NCBI GenBank assembly: GCA_009918675.1
Contig: RGDM01000009.1
Location: 1 to 64,000, forward strand
Length of the DNA: 64,000 nucleotides
From: a bacterium
Lineage (GTDB): Bacteria; Bdellovibrionota_B; Oligoflexia; Silvanigrellales; Silvanigrellaceae
Direction: 5' to 3'
Part shown: positions 53,936-62,597 of the stretch, piece by piece
Layout: each line of letters begins with the position of its first letter
Numbering within the stretch: position 1 is the first letter of the stretch
Notes under the pieces: generated by a model
The model's database searches: none
What the model was told of the DNA's origin: nothing
Seen by the model: the letters and a program-made list of their open reading frames with translations, nothing else
Program-made: the position numbers and the translations under genes

Positions 53936-55186
53936 ATGAAACTGTTCGCGTCAACATCGGCCCTGATATCTGGAATCGCCCTCTTGGCATCCTCTTTGCA
54001 TTCACATTCGGCTCATGCTGCCGGTGGCGAACTTGTGATCAACTCAATGCACTCTGATCCCACCTCAAAAAAGGCCTTTGAGACCATCCTCAATGAATTC
54101 AAAAAAGAACATGCAGACATTAAGGTCACGGTAAACACAATCGACCATGAGTCGTACAAAGTACAAATCCGCACCTGGCTTCCCAACAATCCTCCGGATG
54201 TTGCAACCTGGTTTGCTGGCAATCGTGCCAAGTTTTTTGTCGAGAAAAAACTCGTTGAGCCACTCGATGATGTTTTCAAATCAGCAGGGAACCAATTTTC
54301 TCAAGGCGCATTGTCGGCTGTCACCTTCAGTGGCAGCAAGTATTTGATGCCTACCAACTACTACCATTGGGGCTTTTATTACCGCAAAGATCTCTTTCAA
54401 AAAGCAGGAATCACAACGACCCCAAAAACTTGGGACGAACTGCTTGCAGATTGCCAAAAGTTGAAGTCGGCAGGTCTTATCCCAATCGCCATTGGCACAA
54501 AACAAGCCTGGCCATCGGCTGCTTGGTTTGATTTCATCAATATGCGTGTCAACGGCTACGCCTTCCACATGAACCTACTTGAAGGAAAAGGCAGCTATAC
54601 GTCTGCAGAAGTAAAAAAATCCATGGCAACATGGGCACAACTGGTGAAGGCAGGAGGTTTCCCTGAAACAGCTCCAGCAATGACCTGGCAAGAGGCCTCT
54701 GCACTTTTGTGGCAAGGTAAAGCTGCGATGTACTTGATGGGCAATTTCATTGCTTCTGAAATCCCATCCAGCGTCAAAGCGCAAGTTGAATTCTTCCCAT
54801 TTCCAACCATCGATCCCAAAGTACCAACGGCGCAAGTTGCACCCACAGACGTTTATTTCATTCCGTCCAAAGCAAAAAACAAAGCTAACGCAAAAATCTT
54901 CATGGCATTTCTCGCACGCGCTGACGTTCAACAAAAATATAACGCCGTCACAGGCCTCTTACCGGTCAACAATCAATCCAAGATCGACGCAAACAATACA
55001 TTTTTGCGCGCAGGTCAGCAGATCCTTGGGCAAGCGACAGGGTTGTCGCAGTTTTTTGATCGCGACGCCGAACCCGAAGTGGCAAAAGTTGGCATGGACG
55101 GTTTTGTTGAGTTCATGCGCTACCCCGATCGCACGGATGCGATTTTGGCGCGCATCGAAAACACACGCAAACGCGTTCACCACTAA
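53936..55186 (+). CDS. Sugar ABC importer periplasmic binding protein
   Basis: The 416-residue family 1 solute-binding protein has a signal peptide with AHA|AG cleavage near residue 28, the NPPDVATWF motif, and the KAGITTTPKTWDELL and TGLLPVN elements typical of oligosaccharide-binding proteins. AAAGGAG lies 5 bases before the ATG at 53936. It is the first gene of a four-gene unit ending in a GH36 alpha-galactosidase, so the likely ligands are alpha-galactosides such as melibiose or raffinose (inference from context). Confidence 0.93.
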   Translation: MKLFASTSALISGIALLASSLHSHSAHAAGGELVINSMHSDPTSKKAFETILNEFKKEHADIKVTVNTIDHESYKVQIRTWLPNNPPDVATWFAGNRAKFFVEKKLVEPLDDVFKSAGNQFSQGALSAVTFSGSKYLMPTNYYHWGFYYRKDLFQKAGITTTPKTWDELLADCQKLKSAGLIPIAIGTKQAWPSAAWFDFINMRVNGYAFHMNLLEGKGSYTSAEVKKSMATWAQLVKAGGFPETAPAMTWQEASALLWQGKAAMYLMGNFIASEIPSSVKAQVEFFPFPTIDPKVPTAQVAPTDVYFIPSKAKNKANAKIFMAFLARADVQQKYNAVTGLLPVNNQSKIDANNTFLRAGQQILGQATGLSQFFDRDAEPEVAKVGMDGFVEFMRYPDRTDAILARIENTRKRVHH

Positions 55187-55212
55187 AATTCAAACGAGAA
55201 AAGAGGACTTCC

Positions 55213-56145
55213 GTGGCCAGGGTAGGCTCGTTGTCATTCATGCAAAAACGCGACCATAAAACGGCATGGCGATTCCTTGCGCCGTCGCTCGTTCTTTATG
55301 GTCTCTATGTTGTCTTTCCAATTTTCTTCTCACTCTACTTGAGCATCACCCAATGGGATGGCTTGAGCACAGCGGTGTTACCTTTGTGCAAAAATTCTGA
55401 AGTGAGTTGCCTGCAAAACTTTATCGATCTTTGGAACGACGAAGTTTTCTGGATGGCACTGCGAAATAACTTGGTATGGCTCATCTTTTTTAGCCTTTCA
55501 GCTCCACTTGGCCTTGCACTTGCGCTGTTTTTTCACGTCAAATCGCAGCGTGCCAGCTTTTATAAATCACTTTTTTTCATGCCGATGGTTTTCAGTCTTG
55601 TGGTCGTTGGCACCATCTGGAGCTGGTTCCTTCAGCCTGAGTTCGGGCTGGTTGAATTCCTGCTCAAAGGCCTTGGGGTTCTCAAAGACGGTGAACATTT
55701 CACTTTAATGGCAAGCGATAAATGGGCAACTGCAGGCTTAATCGCTGCTGCAAGTTGGCCTCATGCTGCGTATTGCATGGTTTTGTATTTGGCAGGGCTG
55801 TCAAACTTGCAGAAGAATGTCATTGAGGCCGCCGAAATTGAAGGCGTCAGTCGGTGGCAGATGCTCTGGCATATTATTTTACCGATGCTCCGTCCTGCAA
55901 CGGTGATCGTGGTGATTGTCACCATGATCGGCGCGCTACGGGCATTTGATTTAATTGCCATCATGACCGCAGGCGGTCCGGCGAATAGTTCAAACGTTCT
56001 TGCTTTGTACATGTATCAACAGACGTTTGAAAACTTCCGCTACGGCTATGGTGCGGCTATTTCGGTGGTGTTGTTTGCTATCAGTTTAGCTCTTATCTTG
56101 TTGTACCTGCGGCAAACATTAAAAGACGAAACAGGACGGAGCTGA
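55213..56145 (+). CDS. Sugar ABC importer permease (MalF/UgpA-like)
   Basis: A 310-residue permease with six hydrophobic segments and the EAA loop EAAEIEGVSRWQML that docks the ATPase. It starts with GTG (AGAGGA upstream). It should pair with the next gene to form the membrane channel of the oligosaccharide importer. The periplasmic loop after the first helix is somewhat longer than minimal and holds two cysteines (in LCKNSEVSCLQ). Confidence 0.95.
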   Translation: MARVGSLSFMQKRDHKTAWRFLAPSLVLYGLYVVFPIFFSLYLSITQWDGLSTAVLPLCKNSEVSCLQNFIDLWNDEVFWMALRNNLVWLIFFSLSAPLGLALALFFHVKSQRASFYKSLFFMPMVFSLVVVGTIWSWFLQPEFGLVEFLLKGLGVLKDGEHFTLMASDKWATAGLIAAASWPHAAYCMVLYLAGLSNLQKNVIEAAEIEGVSRWQMLWHIILPMLRPATVIVVIVTMIGALRAFDLIAIMTAGGPANSSNVLALYMYQQTFENFRYGYGAAISVVLFAISLALILLYLRQTLKDETGRS

Positions 56146-56148
56146 ACC

Positions 56149-56976
56149 ATGGAACCAAAACGTCGCGGACTGGTCTATTGGATTTTTGCGACCCTGCTGC
56201 TGCTTGTCTGGATCTCGCCGATTTTGGCGAGTCTACTCACAAGCCTTAAAAGCCTCGAAGAACTCAACGAAGGGCATTACTGGACACTTCCTCGCCACTG
56301 GAGTTTGCAAAACTACATTGAAGCATTCACAGTTGGAAAATTCTCGACCTACTTTTGGAACTCACTTGTTGTTACAGTTCCAACTGTTCTTGCGGTCTTG
56401 TTTTTCTCGTCACTCAATGGCTACGTCTTGGCTAAACTGCGCTTTAGCTGGAACAATAAGCTGCTGCTCGTCTTCTTGGGGGGCATGCTGCTACCCTTCC
56501 AAATTCTTCTCATTCCAGTTTTCTATCTCTCGAATCAATTCCTCCATACCTATGACACCCGCCTCGGCGTGACGCTTTTTCATATTGCCTTCCAACTCGG
56601 TTTTGCCTCTTTCTTTATGCGCAATTTTGTTCGAACCATCCCCGATGGGATTATTGAAGCGGCTCGCATCGATGGCTGCAGTGAATGGCGGATTTATGCG
56701 ACGATGGTTATTCCCCTGATGCGCCCTGCTCTTGCGGCACTTGCAACCCTCCTCTTCACCTGGATCTGGAACGATTATTTGTGGTCGCTTATCCTTATTC
56801 AAAGCGATGATCTTAAGCCAATCACCGCCGGCCTGCAGAATCTAAAGGGTCAATGGATTTCGAGTTATCATCTACAGAGCGCCGGAGCTGTGATTGCAGC
56901 CATTCCTCCGGTTCTCATTTTCGCCTTTTTGCAAAAGCATTTTATTCGTGGCCTGACCATGGGAGCTGGAAAATGA
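56149..56976 (+). CDS. Sugar ABC importer permease (MalG/UgpE-like)
   Basis: A 275-residue permease with six helices and the EAA loop EAARIDGCSEWRIY. It begins 3 bases after the MalF-like gene, and its stop overlaps the ATG of the alpha-galactosidase. The two permeases need a MsmK/UgpC-type ATPase, which is not encoded in this operon. Confidence 0.95.
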   Translation: MEPKRRGLVYWIFATLLLLVWISPILASLLTSLKSLEELNEGHYWTLPRHWSLQNYIEAFTVGKFSTYFWNSLVVTVPTVLAVLFFSSLNGYVLAKLRFSWNNKLLLVFLGGMLLPFQILLIPVFYLSNQFLHTYDTRLGVTLFHIAFQLGFASFFMRNFVRTIPDGIIEAARIDGCSEWRIYATMVIPLMRPALAALATLLFTWIWNDYLWSLILIQSDDLKPITAGLQNLKGQWISSYHLQSAGAVIAAIPPVLIFAFLQKHFIRGLTMGAGK

Positions 56977-58856
56977 GCCAATTATTTATTGAAGCAACAT
57001 TTGAAAATCCACAGCACTTCAATCGCGCGGCGCGTTTTAAGCAAAAAAATGCGGATGAATTCGAAGCGCACCTCGAACTCCCCGCTCAGCTAGGTCTGGC
57101 TGCATTCACTCTCAAACGGGAAAACCTCGCGCCGCTTGGATTGCGCGCTTACAACCAATGGTCTTTGCGGCTCAAGATCCTTGGCGGCATCGGAGCAAGC
57201 CTTTGGCCCTTTAAATGGCTCCGTGTTTGCGGTTTTAAACTCCATCAACAAGCAGAAAACGCCTTGGCAAATGGCTATCAATGTTGGTCGGAATCGCCCA
57301 TGCTGGGCAAACAAAGCGTGCTGATGCCCGAGAGCTTTCCCGAGCGCGAGGTATTTGGTGATTCTGGAATTTACCGCTACTCGCAAATGCCTGGGCATTT
57401 CCACAGTTGGTCGTTTACCTACACGAGTCTCGAAGGCACGGCGCACAATGCCTTTTATGGCGCACTTGATGAAGATCTTTTTTCATCGGTCTTTGAACTC
57501 AATCTTCCCGACCACACTGTAGACATCGCTCTTGAGTGTGAAGGCGCGCAGTTGTCACGCATTCGTTCTCCCCGTGATGCCGCCTCCGACGATCAGCTTC
57601 TGGCGGCCTGGATGCTCGCCGATCCGCAGGTCAACTTTCTTCCCCCACTTTTCACAGTGATGAACTTATGGATGAAGCTCATCCGTCAGCACGAACGCGT
57701 TGCGCGTCGCGAGTCACATGAAGAGTTTTTAACAAAACTCAAACCTCTGCGCGGCTACACAAGCTGGTACCACCGCTACAACAACATCAGCGAAGAAACT
57801 CTTGACTCCGATCTCGCGGGCATTGCACCGACACATGAGTATGGAGTTTTTCAAGTCGACGATGGTTATCAAGCAGCGGTTGGAGATTGGTTAAAAATGT
57901 CGGCGAAATTTCCACGTGGGCTTGCACCTGTCTTTGCAAAAGCAAAGGATAAAGGCCTTGAACGCGGAATTTGGTGTGCTCCTTTTATCGCTCTTGAGCA
58001 TTCGAATGTTGTCAAACTTCATCCGGAATGGGTTCTCAAAGACCGCACTGGCCAACCAGTGGTGTGTGGCAATCACCCGCTTTGGGGTGGACTTTTCTTT
58101 GCCCTGGACACCGAAAACATTGAATTCCGTCGGCACTTAAGTGAAGTCTTCAAAACTTATTTTCAAGAATGGGGCTGCAGTTTTCTGAAGGCCGATTTCT
58201 TATACGCAAGCGCACGTATCCCTGCGGACACATTAACCCGTGCACAACGTGCGGCGCGCGCTCACCAATTCCTCTATGACGAATGCCGCAAACATGGTGC
58301 GAAACTTCTCTCTTGTGGAGCAACCCTCAGCTCAGCCTACGGCCGCTGTGAATATTCGCGCATTGGTCCGGACGTAGGGGAAACTTGGGAAAACAACGAA
58401 ATCGGCGCATCCACAAGCCGCGAAAAAGTGTCCACCCGCGCGACTCTAACAAACACAATCACCCGCGCAGTGCTCGATGGCGTTTGCTTTGGCAATGATC
58501 CGGATGTTGTCATTCTCCGCGATAACAACCAACAACTCTCGCGTGAAGAACGACATCTATTAGCATCACTGAATGCTCATCTTGGAAAGTTGGTCTTCTG
58601 TTCAGACCCACTTCAATCATTCTCAGATTGGCAGGCAGAAGAATTGCGGTGCATCCGAAAAACAATGAATGACAGAAAAGAGCTTAAACTTGCAGCTGTG
58701 TGCGGGCGGAATTCGGGAGCAGAAACAACCTATCAGGTTGTGTTCCAAGGAATTGATAAAAAGGAAGGCCTACAAATGAGGGTCAACTTGGCGGATGTCG
58801 CAGTCGACGGAATTCCACCACGCACCCACGACGCTCGGGAAATCAAATCCATCTAA
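56973..58856 (+). CDS. Alpha-galactosidase, GH36/GH-D clan
   Basis: A 627-residue glycoside hydrolase. An N-terminal beta domain precedes a TIM barrel with the GYTSWYHRYNNI segment, FQVDDGYQ, the nucleophile Asp408 in LKADFLYA and the acid/base Asp467 in RIGPDVG. It has no signal peptide, so it acts in the cytoplasm on imported alpha-galactosides. ATG at 56973 overlaps the permease stop (ATGA) and has GGGAG 7 bases upstream. The family contains enzymes with other specificities, for example alpha-N-acetylgalactosaminidase, so the exact substrate is open. Confidence 0.9.
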   Translation: MSQLFIEATFENPQHFNRAARFKQKNADEFEAHLELPAQLGLAAFTLKRENLAPLGLRAYNQWSLRLKILGGIGASLWPFKWLRVCGFKLHQQAENALANGYQCWSESPMLGKQSVLMPESFPEREVFGDSGIYRYSQMPGHFHSWSFTYTSLEGTAHNAFYGALDEDLFSSVFELNLPDHTVDIALECEGAQLSRIRSPRDAASDDQLLAAWMLADPQVNFLPPLFTVMNLWMKLIRQHERVARRESHEEFLTKLKPLRGYTSWYHRYNNISEETLDSDLAGIAPTHEYGVFQVDDGYQAAVGDWLKMSAKFPRGLAPVFAKAKDKGLERGIWCAPFIALEHSNVVKLHPEWVLKDRTGQPVVCGNHPLWGGLFFALDTENIEFRRHLSEVFKTYFQEWGCSFLKADFLYASARIPADTLTRAQRAARAHQFLYDECRKHGAKLLSCGATLSSAYGRCEYSRIGPDVGETWENNEIGASTSREKVSTRATLTNTITRAVLDGVCFGNDPDVVILRDNNQQLSREERHLLASLNAHLGKLVFCSDPLQSFSDWQAEELRCIRKTMNDRKELKLAAVCGRNSGAETTYQVVFQGIDKKEGLQMRVNLADVAVDGIPPRTHDAREIKSI

Positions 58857-58892
58857 AGGCAATCTACGTGCAACAAGAACGAAGCAACCTGG

Positions 58893-59930
58893 TCAAACAA
58901 GCACATCACTTTGGCTGAAACGCAGGTTGCCACGCTGATCAATCATGGACATGGTCACAACAGGAGAATTTCCCTGCCAAGCGACGCGGACTTCGCCGAA
59001 TCCGTCTGCAAGGCAACGCTCGACGCGCAATCTATTGTGTTCAAAACGCGACAACCCCTCGGCTTTGTTTAGGCCGCTCGACGTGAAATCATAGAGAGCT
59101 CTGCCGCTCACAAGCTCAATTTTGCTAATTTCATGCAGATGCCGATCACCCGACAACAAGACCGTCGGAGAGGAAATCCGTCCGAGAAGTCCGAGAAGAC
59201 GCTGATATTCGCCTTCATAATTCTTCCATTTTTCAAATCTATGCTGAAAAGAAAGGACTTGGATGCTTGAACCAATGATTTTCAACTCAGCAGGCTTTTC
59301 GAGCTCGGCCTCAAGCCATTGCCATTGCCGCGCGCCCAAAAGTGTTGGTTCGCAAGCGGCACCGGTGTCCGGCTGAGAACTCCCCTCTTCTTGTTCATCA
59401 TTGATCCTCAGCGATTGATACGCAGTGCGGTTGAAGCGCGTGTCGAGAACAATCAAATGAATACGTCGCCCTTGGTGTTCGAACATCTGACTCGAATAAA
59501 CACCATCGTCTTCACTCGCATAGCTTTGCTGCCAGAATTCACGAAACAGCTTTATCGAATCACTGCGAAAAGGCAGGCTGGAATCCGCGTTGTCAGCCCC
59601 AAAATCGTGATCATCCCAGGTTGCTCGCACCGGAACACGCGCCTTCAACTGCGCAAGCTTTTCTGAACAAGCAAGCTCTTCATATGCTGCTTTTAGACCG
59701 TGCAGAGTGTCGGTTTGCGGGTAGAGGTTGTCGCCTAAGAAAAGCCACTGGTTGTGTGAACGAGCAAGAATCGCGTCCCAGAAGTTCTGACTTTTTCGTC
59801 CGTCCATGCAGGAGCCAAAGCCAAGAACCCACTCATTCTCACCAGCACGCGCCAACCTAGAGATCAAAGGGCTACACGCTGCCAGTCCAAGAGCTTTCAG
59901 CAAACGTCGCCGTGGTACCTTTGAAATCAT
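58893..59930 (-). CDS. PhoD-like metallophosphatase, Tat-exported
   Basis: A 345-residue protein with a twin-arginine signal (RRRLLKALG, then a hydrophobic stretch to RLARA) and a calcineurin-like catalytic domain of the PhoD family: FGSC, LGDN, WDDHDFG and GDRHLH. It would hydrolyse phosphate esters or diesters in the periplasm, folded with its metals before export. ATG at 59930 has GAGG 7 bases upstream. It is convergent with the alpha-galactosidase gene 36 bases away. Confidence 0.92.
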   Translation of the reverse strand: MISKVPRRRLLKALGLAACSPLISRLARAGENEWVLGFGSCMDGRKSQNFWDAILARSHNQWLFLGDNLYPQTDTLHGLKAAYEELACSEKLAQLKARVPVRATWDDHDFGADNADSSLPFRSDSIKLFREFWQQSYASEDDGVYSSQMFEHQGRRIHLIVLDTRFNRTAYQSLRINDEQEEGSSQPDTGAACEPTLLGARQWQWLEAELEKPAELKIIGSSIQVLSFQHRFEKWKNYEGEYQRLLGLLGRISSPTVLLSGDRHLHEISKIELVSGRALYDFTSSGLNKAEGLSRFEHNRLRVERCLADGFGEVRVAWQGNSPVVTMSMIDQRGNLRFSQSDVLV

Positions 59931-60108
59931 CAGCACACCTCGCAGGCTCGCCGGTTTCTGGCCAATCAGTTAGCAATCCTTTTGAGCGCCGTCCAGTGGA
60001 TTATAATTTTGGCAGCATTGACATCCAATCGACTTGACTTACACCTCGACGATTGAGGATAATTCCGCCATCTACGCGGAAAATCTGGCAATGTCCAAGG
60101 AGCTTAGA

Positions 60109-61254
60109 ATGGCACGCCTTGCAAGAAAAGTGTCTAAAAGTTTGTCATCCTTGCTGGTCCTGACCCTCGGACTCGCGTCGCTTTCTGCATGCAAAAGCCG
60201 ATCCTTAAATGAAACGGATTTGCGCTCAAAAAATGGAGAAAATCTCCAAACCGCTCGCTCTATTTTGATGACCACCCCGCTCGAACGGCTTGCTGAAAAT
60301 CAAGAGCTCCTGACAAAGTTGGCCAACGCAAGCTCGAAAGTCACATCAAAAGAGCGCGAGGAGCTTAGTAAGAAAGTTGAATCGCTGATTGGCTCTCAGC
60401 AGTCTAAGCAGAGGGTTTTGCGCGCTGTTTTTGATAGCAATGAATGGAAACGCTACGTTAGTACCTGTGCGAAAGATGGGCTCGAGCGTGTCGATAGTTT
60501 CACCGACCTCTCCTTGTTGCCCGATGATCTGCGCGACAATATCATCGACACCGTGAAAGAAACCTATGCCAATGCCTCAAAAGGCGATGGCTCGTGGAAG
60601 ACTAAAATCGTTGCTCCCAAGCGCTGCCTCGACGCTATTTTAAGTTATGCGGTTAATCCTCTAAAGATCATCTCAACCAACGACAAAGTGAAAAGCGATC
60701 TGAGCGCCGCCTATGATTCCTATCTCTCGGTGTTTCGCAATTACATTTTTCCGGACGGCTCACGCGGCAACTACACCGCCAAACAAGTTCTCGACGTTGC
60801 CAAAATTTTCCAACAGTTTTTGAAAGACGAAAAAACCAAACGCCCCATCGTTTCACAGTACACAATATACATGGGCGGAAGTTATGTGAACGGACGAGCC
60901 AAACTGGAAAGTTCAGATGTTGATATTATCACAATCGACCTGAGCAAAAATCCTGTGCTTGCCGCGCACCAAATGTTCTCGCCACTCACGCTGACTGATG
61001 CCGTGCGCAAGCGAGTTAAGCAGGATTACCCAGACACGCAGAAAGTGGATCTGAAAGTTCAAATGGACAATTTATTCTTCCAAATGTCTTCCGGGCCTGC
61101 CGCAGAGGGACCCGATATTCAGAGCAAATTCTCACGATTCATGCCGGTGATGATTGCGATCCGTGCCGATGAAATTCGCCTTGAAGTGTATAACGTTTTT
61201 GAAGAGCGTCCGCCGTCAACAAAGGCGGCCTTCAGTGAACGAGTTTCAAACTGA
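60109..61254 (+). CDS. Lipoprotein with a nucleotidyltransferase signature
   Basis: ATG at 60109 has AAGGAG 6 bases upstream and gives 381 residues. A basic n-region and hydrophobic segment end in the lipobox ASLSAC (Cys28). The C-terminal half carries a pattern of the polymerase-beta-like nucleotidyltransferase superfamily: MGGS at 255-258, then SSDVDI with Asp270 and Asp272 eleven residues later, and a possible third carboxylate Asp314 in KVDLKV. A helical domain with two cysteines (in STCAKD and KRCLDA) lies before it. An ATP-using fold on an exported lipoprotein is unexpected. An upstream ATG at 60091 is possible. Its last 9 bases overlap the convergent MFS gene. Confidence 0.72.
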   Translation: MARLARKVSKSLSSLLVLTLGLASLSACKSRSLNETDLRSKNGENLQTARSILMTTPLERLAENQELLTKLANASSKVTSKEREELSKKVESLIGSQQSKQRVLRAVFDSNEWKRYVSTCAKDGLERVDSFTDLSLLPDDLRDNIIDTVKETYANASKGDGSWKTKIVAPKRCLDAILSYAVNPLKIISTNDKVKSDLSAAYDSYLSVFRNYIFPDGSRGNYTAKQVLDVAKIFQQFLKDEKTKRPIVSQYTIYMGGSYVNGRAKLESSDVDIITIDLSKNPVLAAHQMFSPLTLTDAVRKRVKQDYPDTQKVDLKVQMDNLFFQMSSGPAAEGPDIQSKFSRFMPVMIAIRADEIRLEVYNVFEERPPSTKAAFSERVSN

Positions 61255-62493
61255 GGCAACACTTCTGCTGCGTCGACTTCCGTAATGCAGCAGGGCAGCA
61301 CCCACGAACATCCCGCTCAACGTGACAACGATAAACCAAGTGGCGTGCGCAAGCCCAATGAGGTTTGAAAGCTGTCCATAGGTAAAAGGCAAGAGAACTG
61401 CACCCGCAACCCCACTCAATACGGTCAGGTTGGCATAGTGCCGCGACTTGCTCACATCAAAAAAGACGGTCAGCGAACCAAGTGCAAGGCTATACATTCC
61501 ACCTATGCAGGCTCCTAATGTAAAAATAATCAACCGACTCATAAATAACGCATCTCTAAAATCGCTGAATGCACGCGCAAATAACAAACCAAAAAGAACC
61601 AAACAGATTGAGGACAAACCGAGCGTGACGAGCGGATAACTCTGGGCGGGTGGTGAACGAAAACAGAAGTAAAGCCGCGCACTCAACAAACCTGCCCAGA
61701 AAATTGAGCTCGCAACTCTTGCATCACCGTTGGAAAACCCAAACATAAATTCGGAGATGAGCCCTAGACTATTTGAGAGATTAATCTCACTGCCAACATA
61801 GCAAAACAAGACAAGACTGGCAGCCAAAACAGGGAGCGGGAGGGATTTCTGAACGCCCGCGTGTTCGTCTGAGTGAACCGGAGGTGGCTGCGACAAATGA
61901 GCGCTCTGCAGAACATAAACTGAAAGAAGAGCATAGGTGACAACCAAGGCAACCGCCGGTAAGCGCCAGGCGATAGTCCCATCCGTCAATCCAGGAAGGC
62001 GCAGATACTGGCTGGTTGTGAAGGGAAACAAGACAGCGCCGGCGGTGAATCCCATGTTCAAAAGATTCAAACCAAAGGATGGATGACTGCTCACCAATGC
62101 GGCGGTGTTGTTGAGAATGCCATTGGTGCCAATTCCAAAACCTAAAAAGCAGATCCCCGCCATCCGAGCAGCAATCAAAACGTATTCGGGAGCATTCAAA
62201 GCTTTAAGCAACGGAAGGGTTGTCCAGTCTGCAAAATAGTAAAGAACAACTCCAGCACCCAAAAACCAAAGACTCCGCGCAACCCAAATGCGATAACTTT
62301 CGCCTCCACAGCGCCGGCCTGCAAATCGACTGCCAATAAAAGAAAAGCCCCCTTGGAGCATCATGGCAACCCCAAAAAGTGCTGGCGACCAAGCAAAATC
62401 CCTCAGCAGAAGGTCTAAGCAGCTTCCCGGATAAGCTAACAAACCACCCGTGAGAAGAAATGCAAAAAAATGAGGGAAAAGTGTTCGGTTCAT
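61246..62493 (-). CDS. MFS permease
   Basis: A 415-residue membrane protein with about twelve hydrophobic segments and a short central loop, most like the fucose/sugar-phosphate branch of the major facilitator superfamily (GFGIGTNGILNNTAALV; LNMGFTAGAVLFPF). GGAG lies 7 bases before the ATG. The substrate is unknown. It is convergent with the lipoprotein gene and divergent from pepF. Confidence 0.88.
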   Translation of the reverse strand: MNRTLFPHFFAFLLTGGLLAYPGSCLDLLLRDFAWSPALFGVAMMLQGGFSFIGSRFAGRRCGGESYRIWVARSLWFLGAGVVLYYFADWTTLPLLKALNAPEYVLIAARMAGICFLGFGIGTNGILNNTAALVSSHPSFGLNLLNMGFTAGAVLFPFTTSQYLRLPGLTDGTIAWRLPAVALVVTYALLSVYVLQSAHLSQPPPVHSDEHAGVQKSLPLPVLAASLVLFCYVGSEINLSNSLGLISEFMFGFSNGDARVASSIFWAGLLSARLYFCFRSPPAQSYPLVTLGLSSICLVLFGLLFARAFSDFRDALFMSRLIIFTLGACIGGMYSLALGSLTVFFDVSKSRHYANLTVLSGVAGAVLLPFTYGQLSNLIGLAHATWFIVVTLSGMFVGAALLHYGSRRSRSVASV

Positions 62494-62597
62494 TGCTCAG
62501 CTCCGTTCAAGCAATGAGCATAACCCCGGAACTTCTTGCTGCACAAGGCCAGACTCGATATGCTCCGGATCATTTTTGCACTGAGGGAATCTTCACC

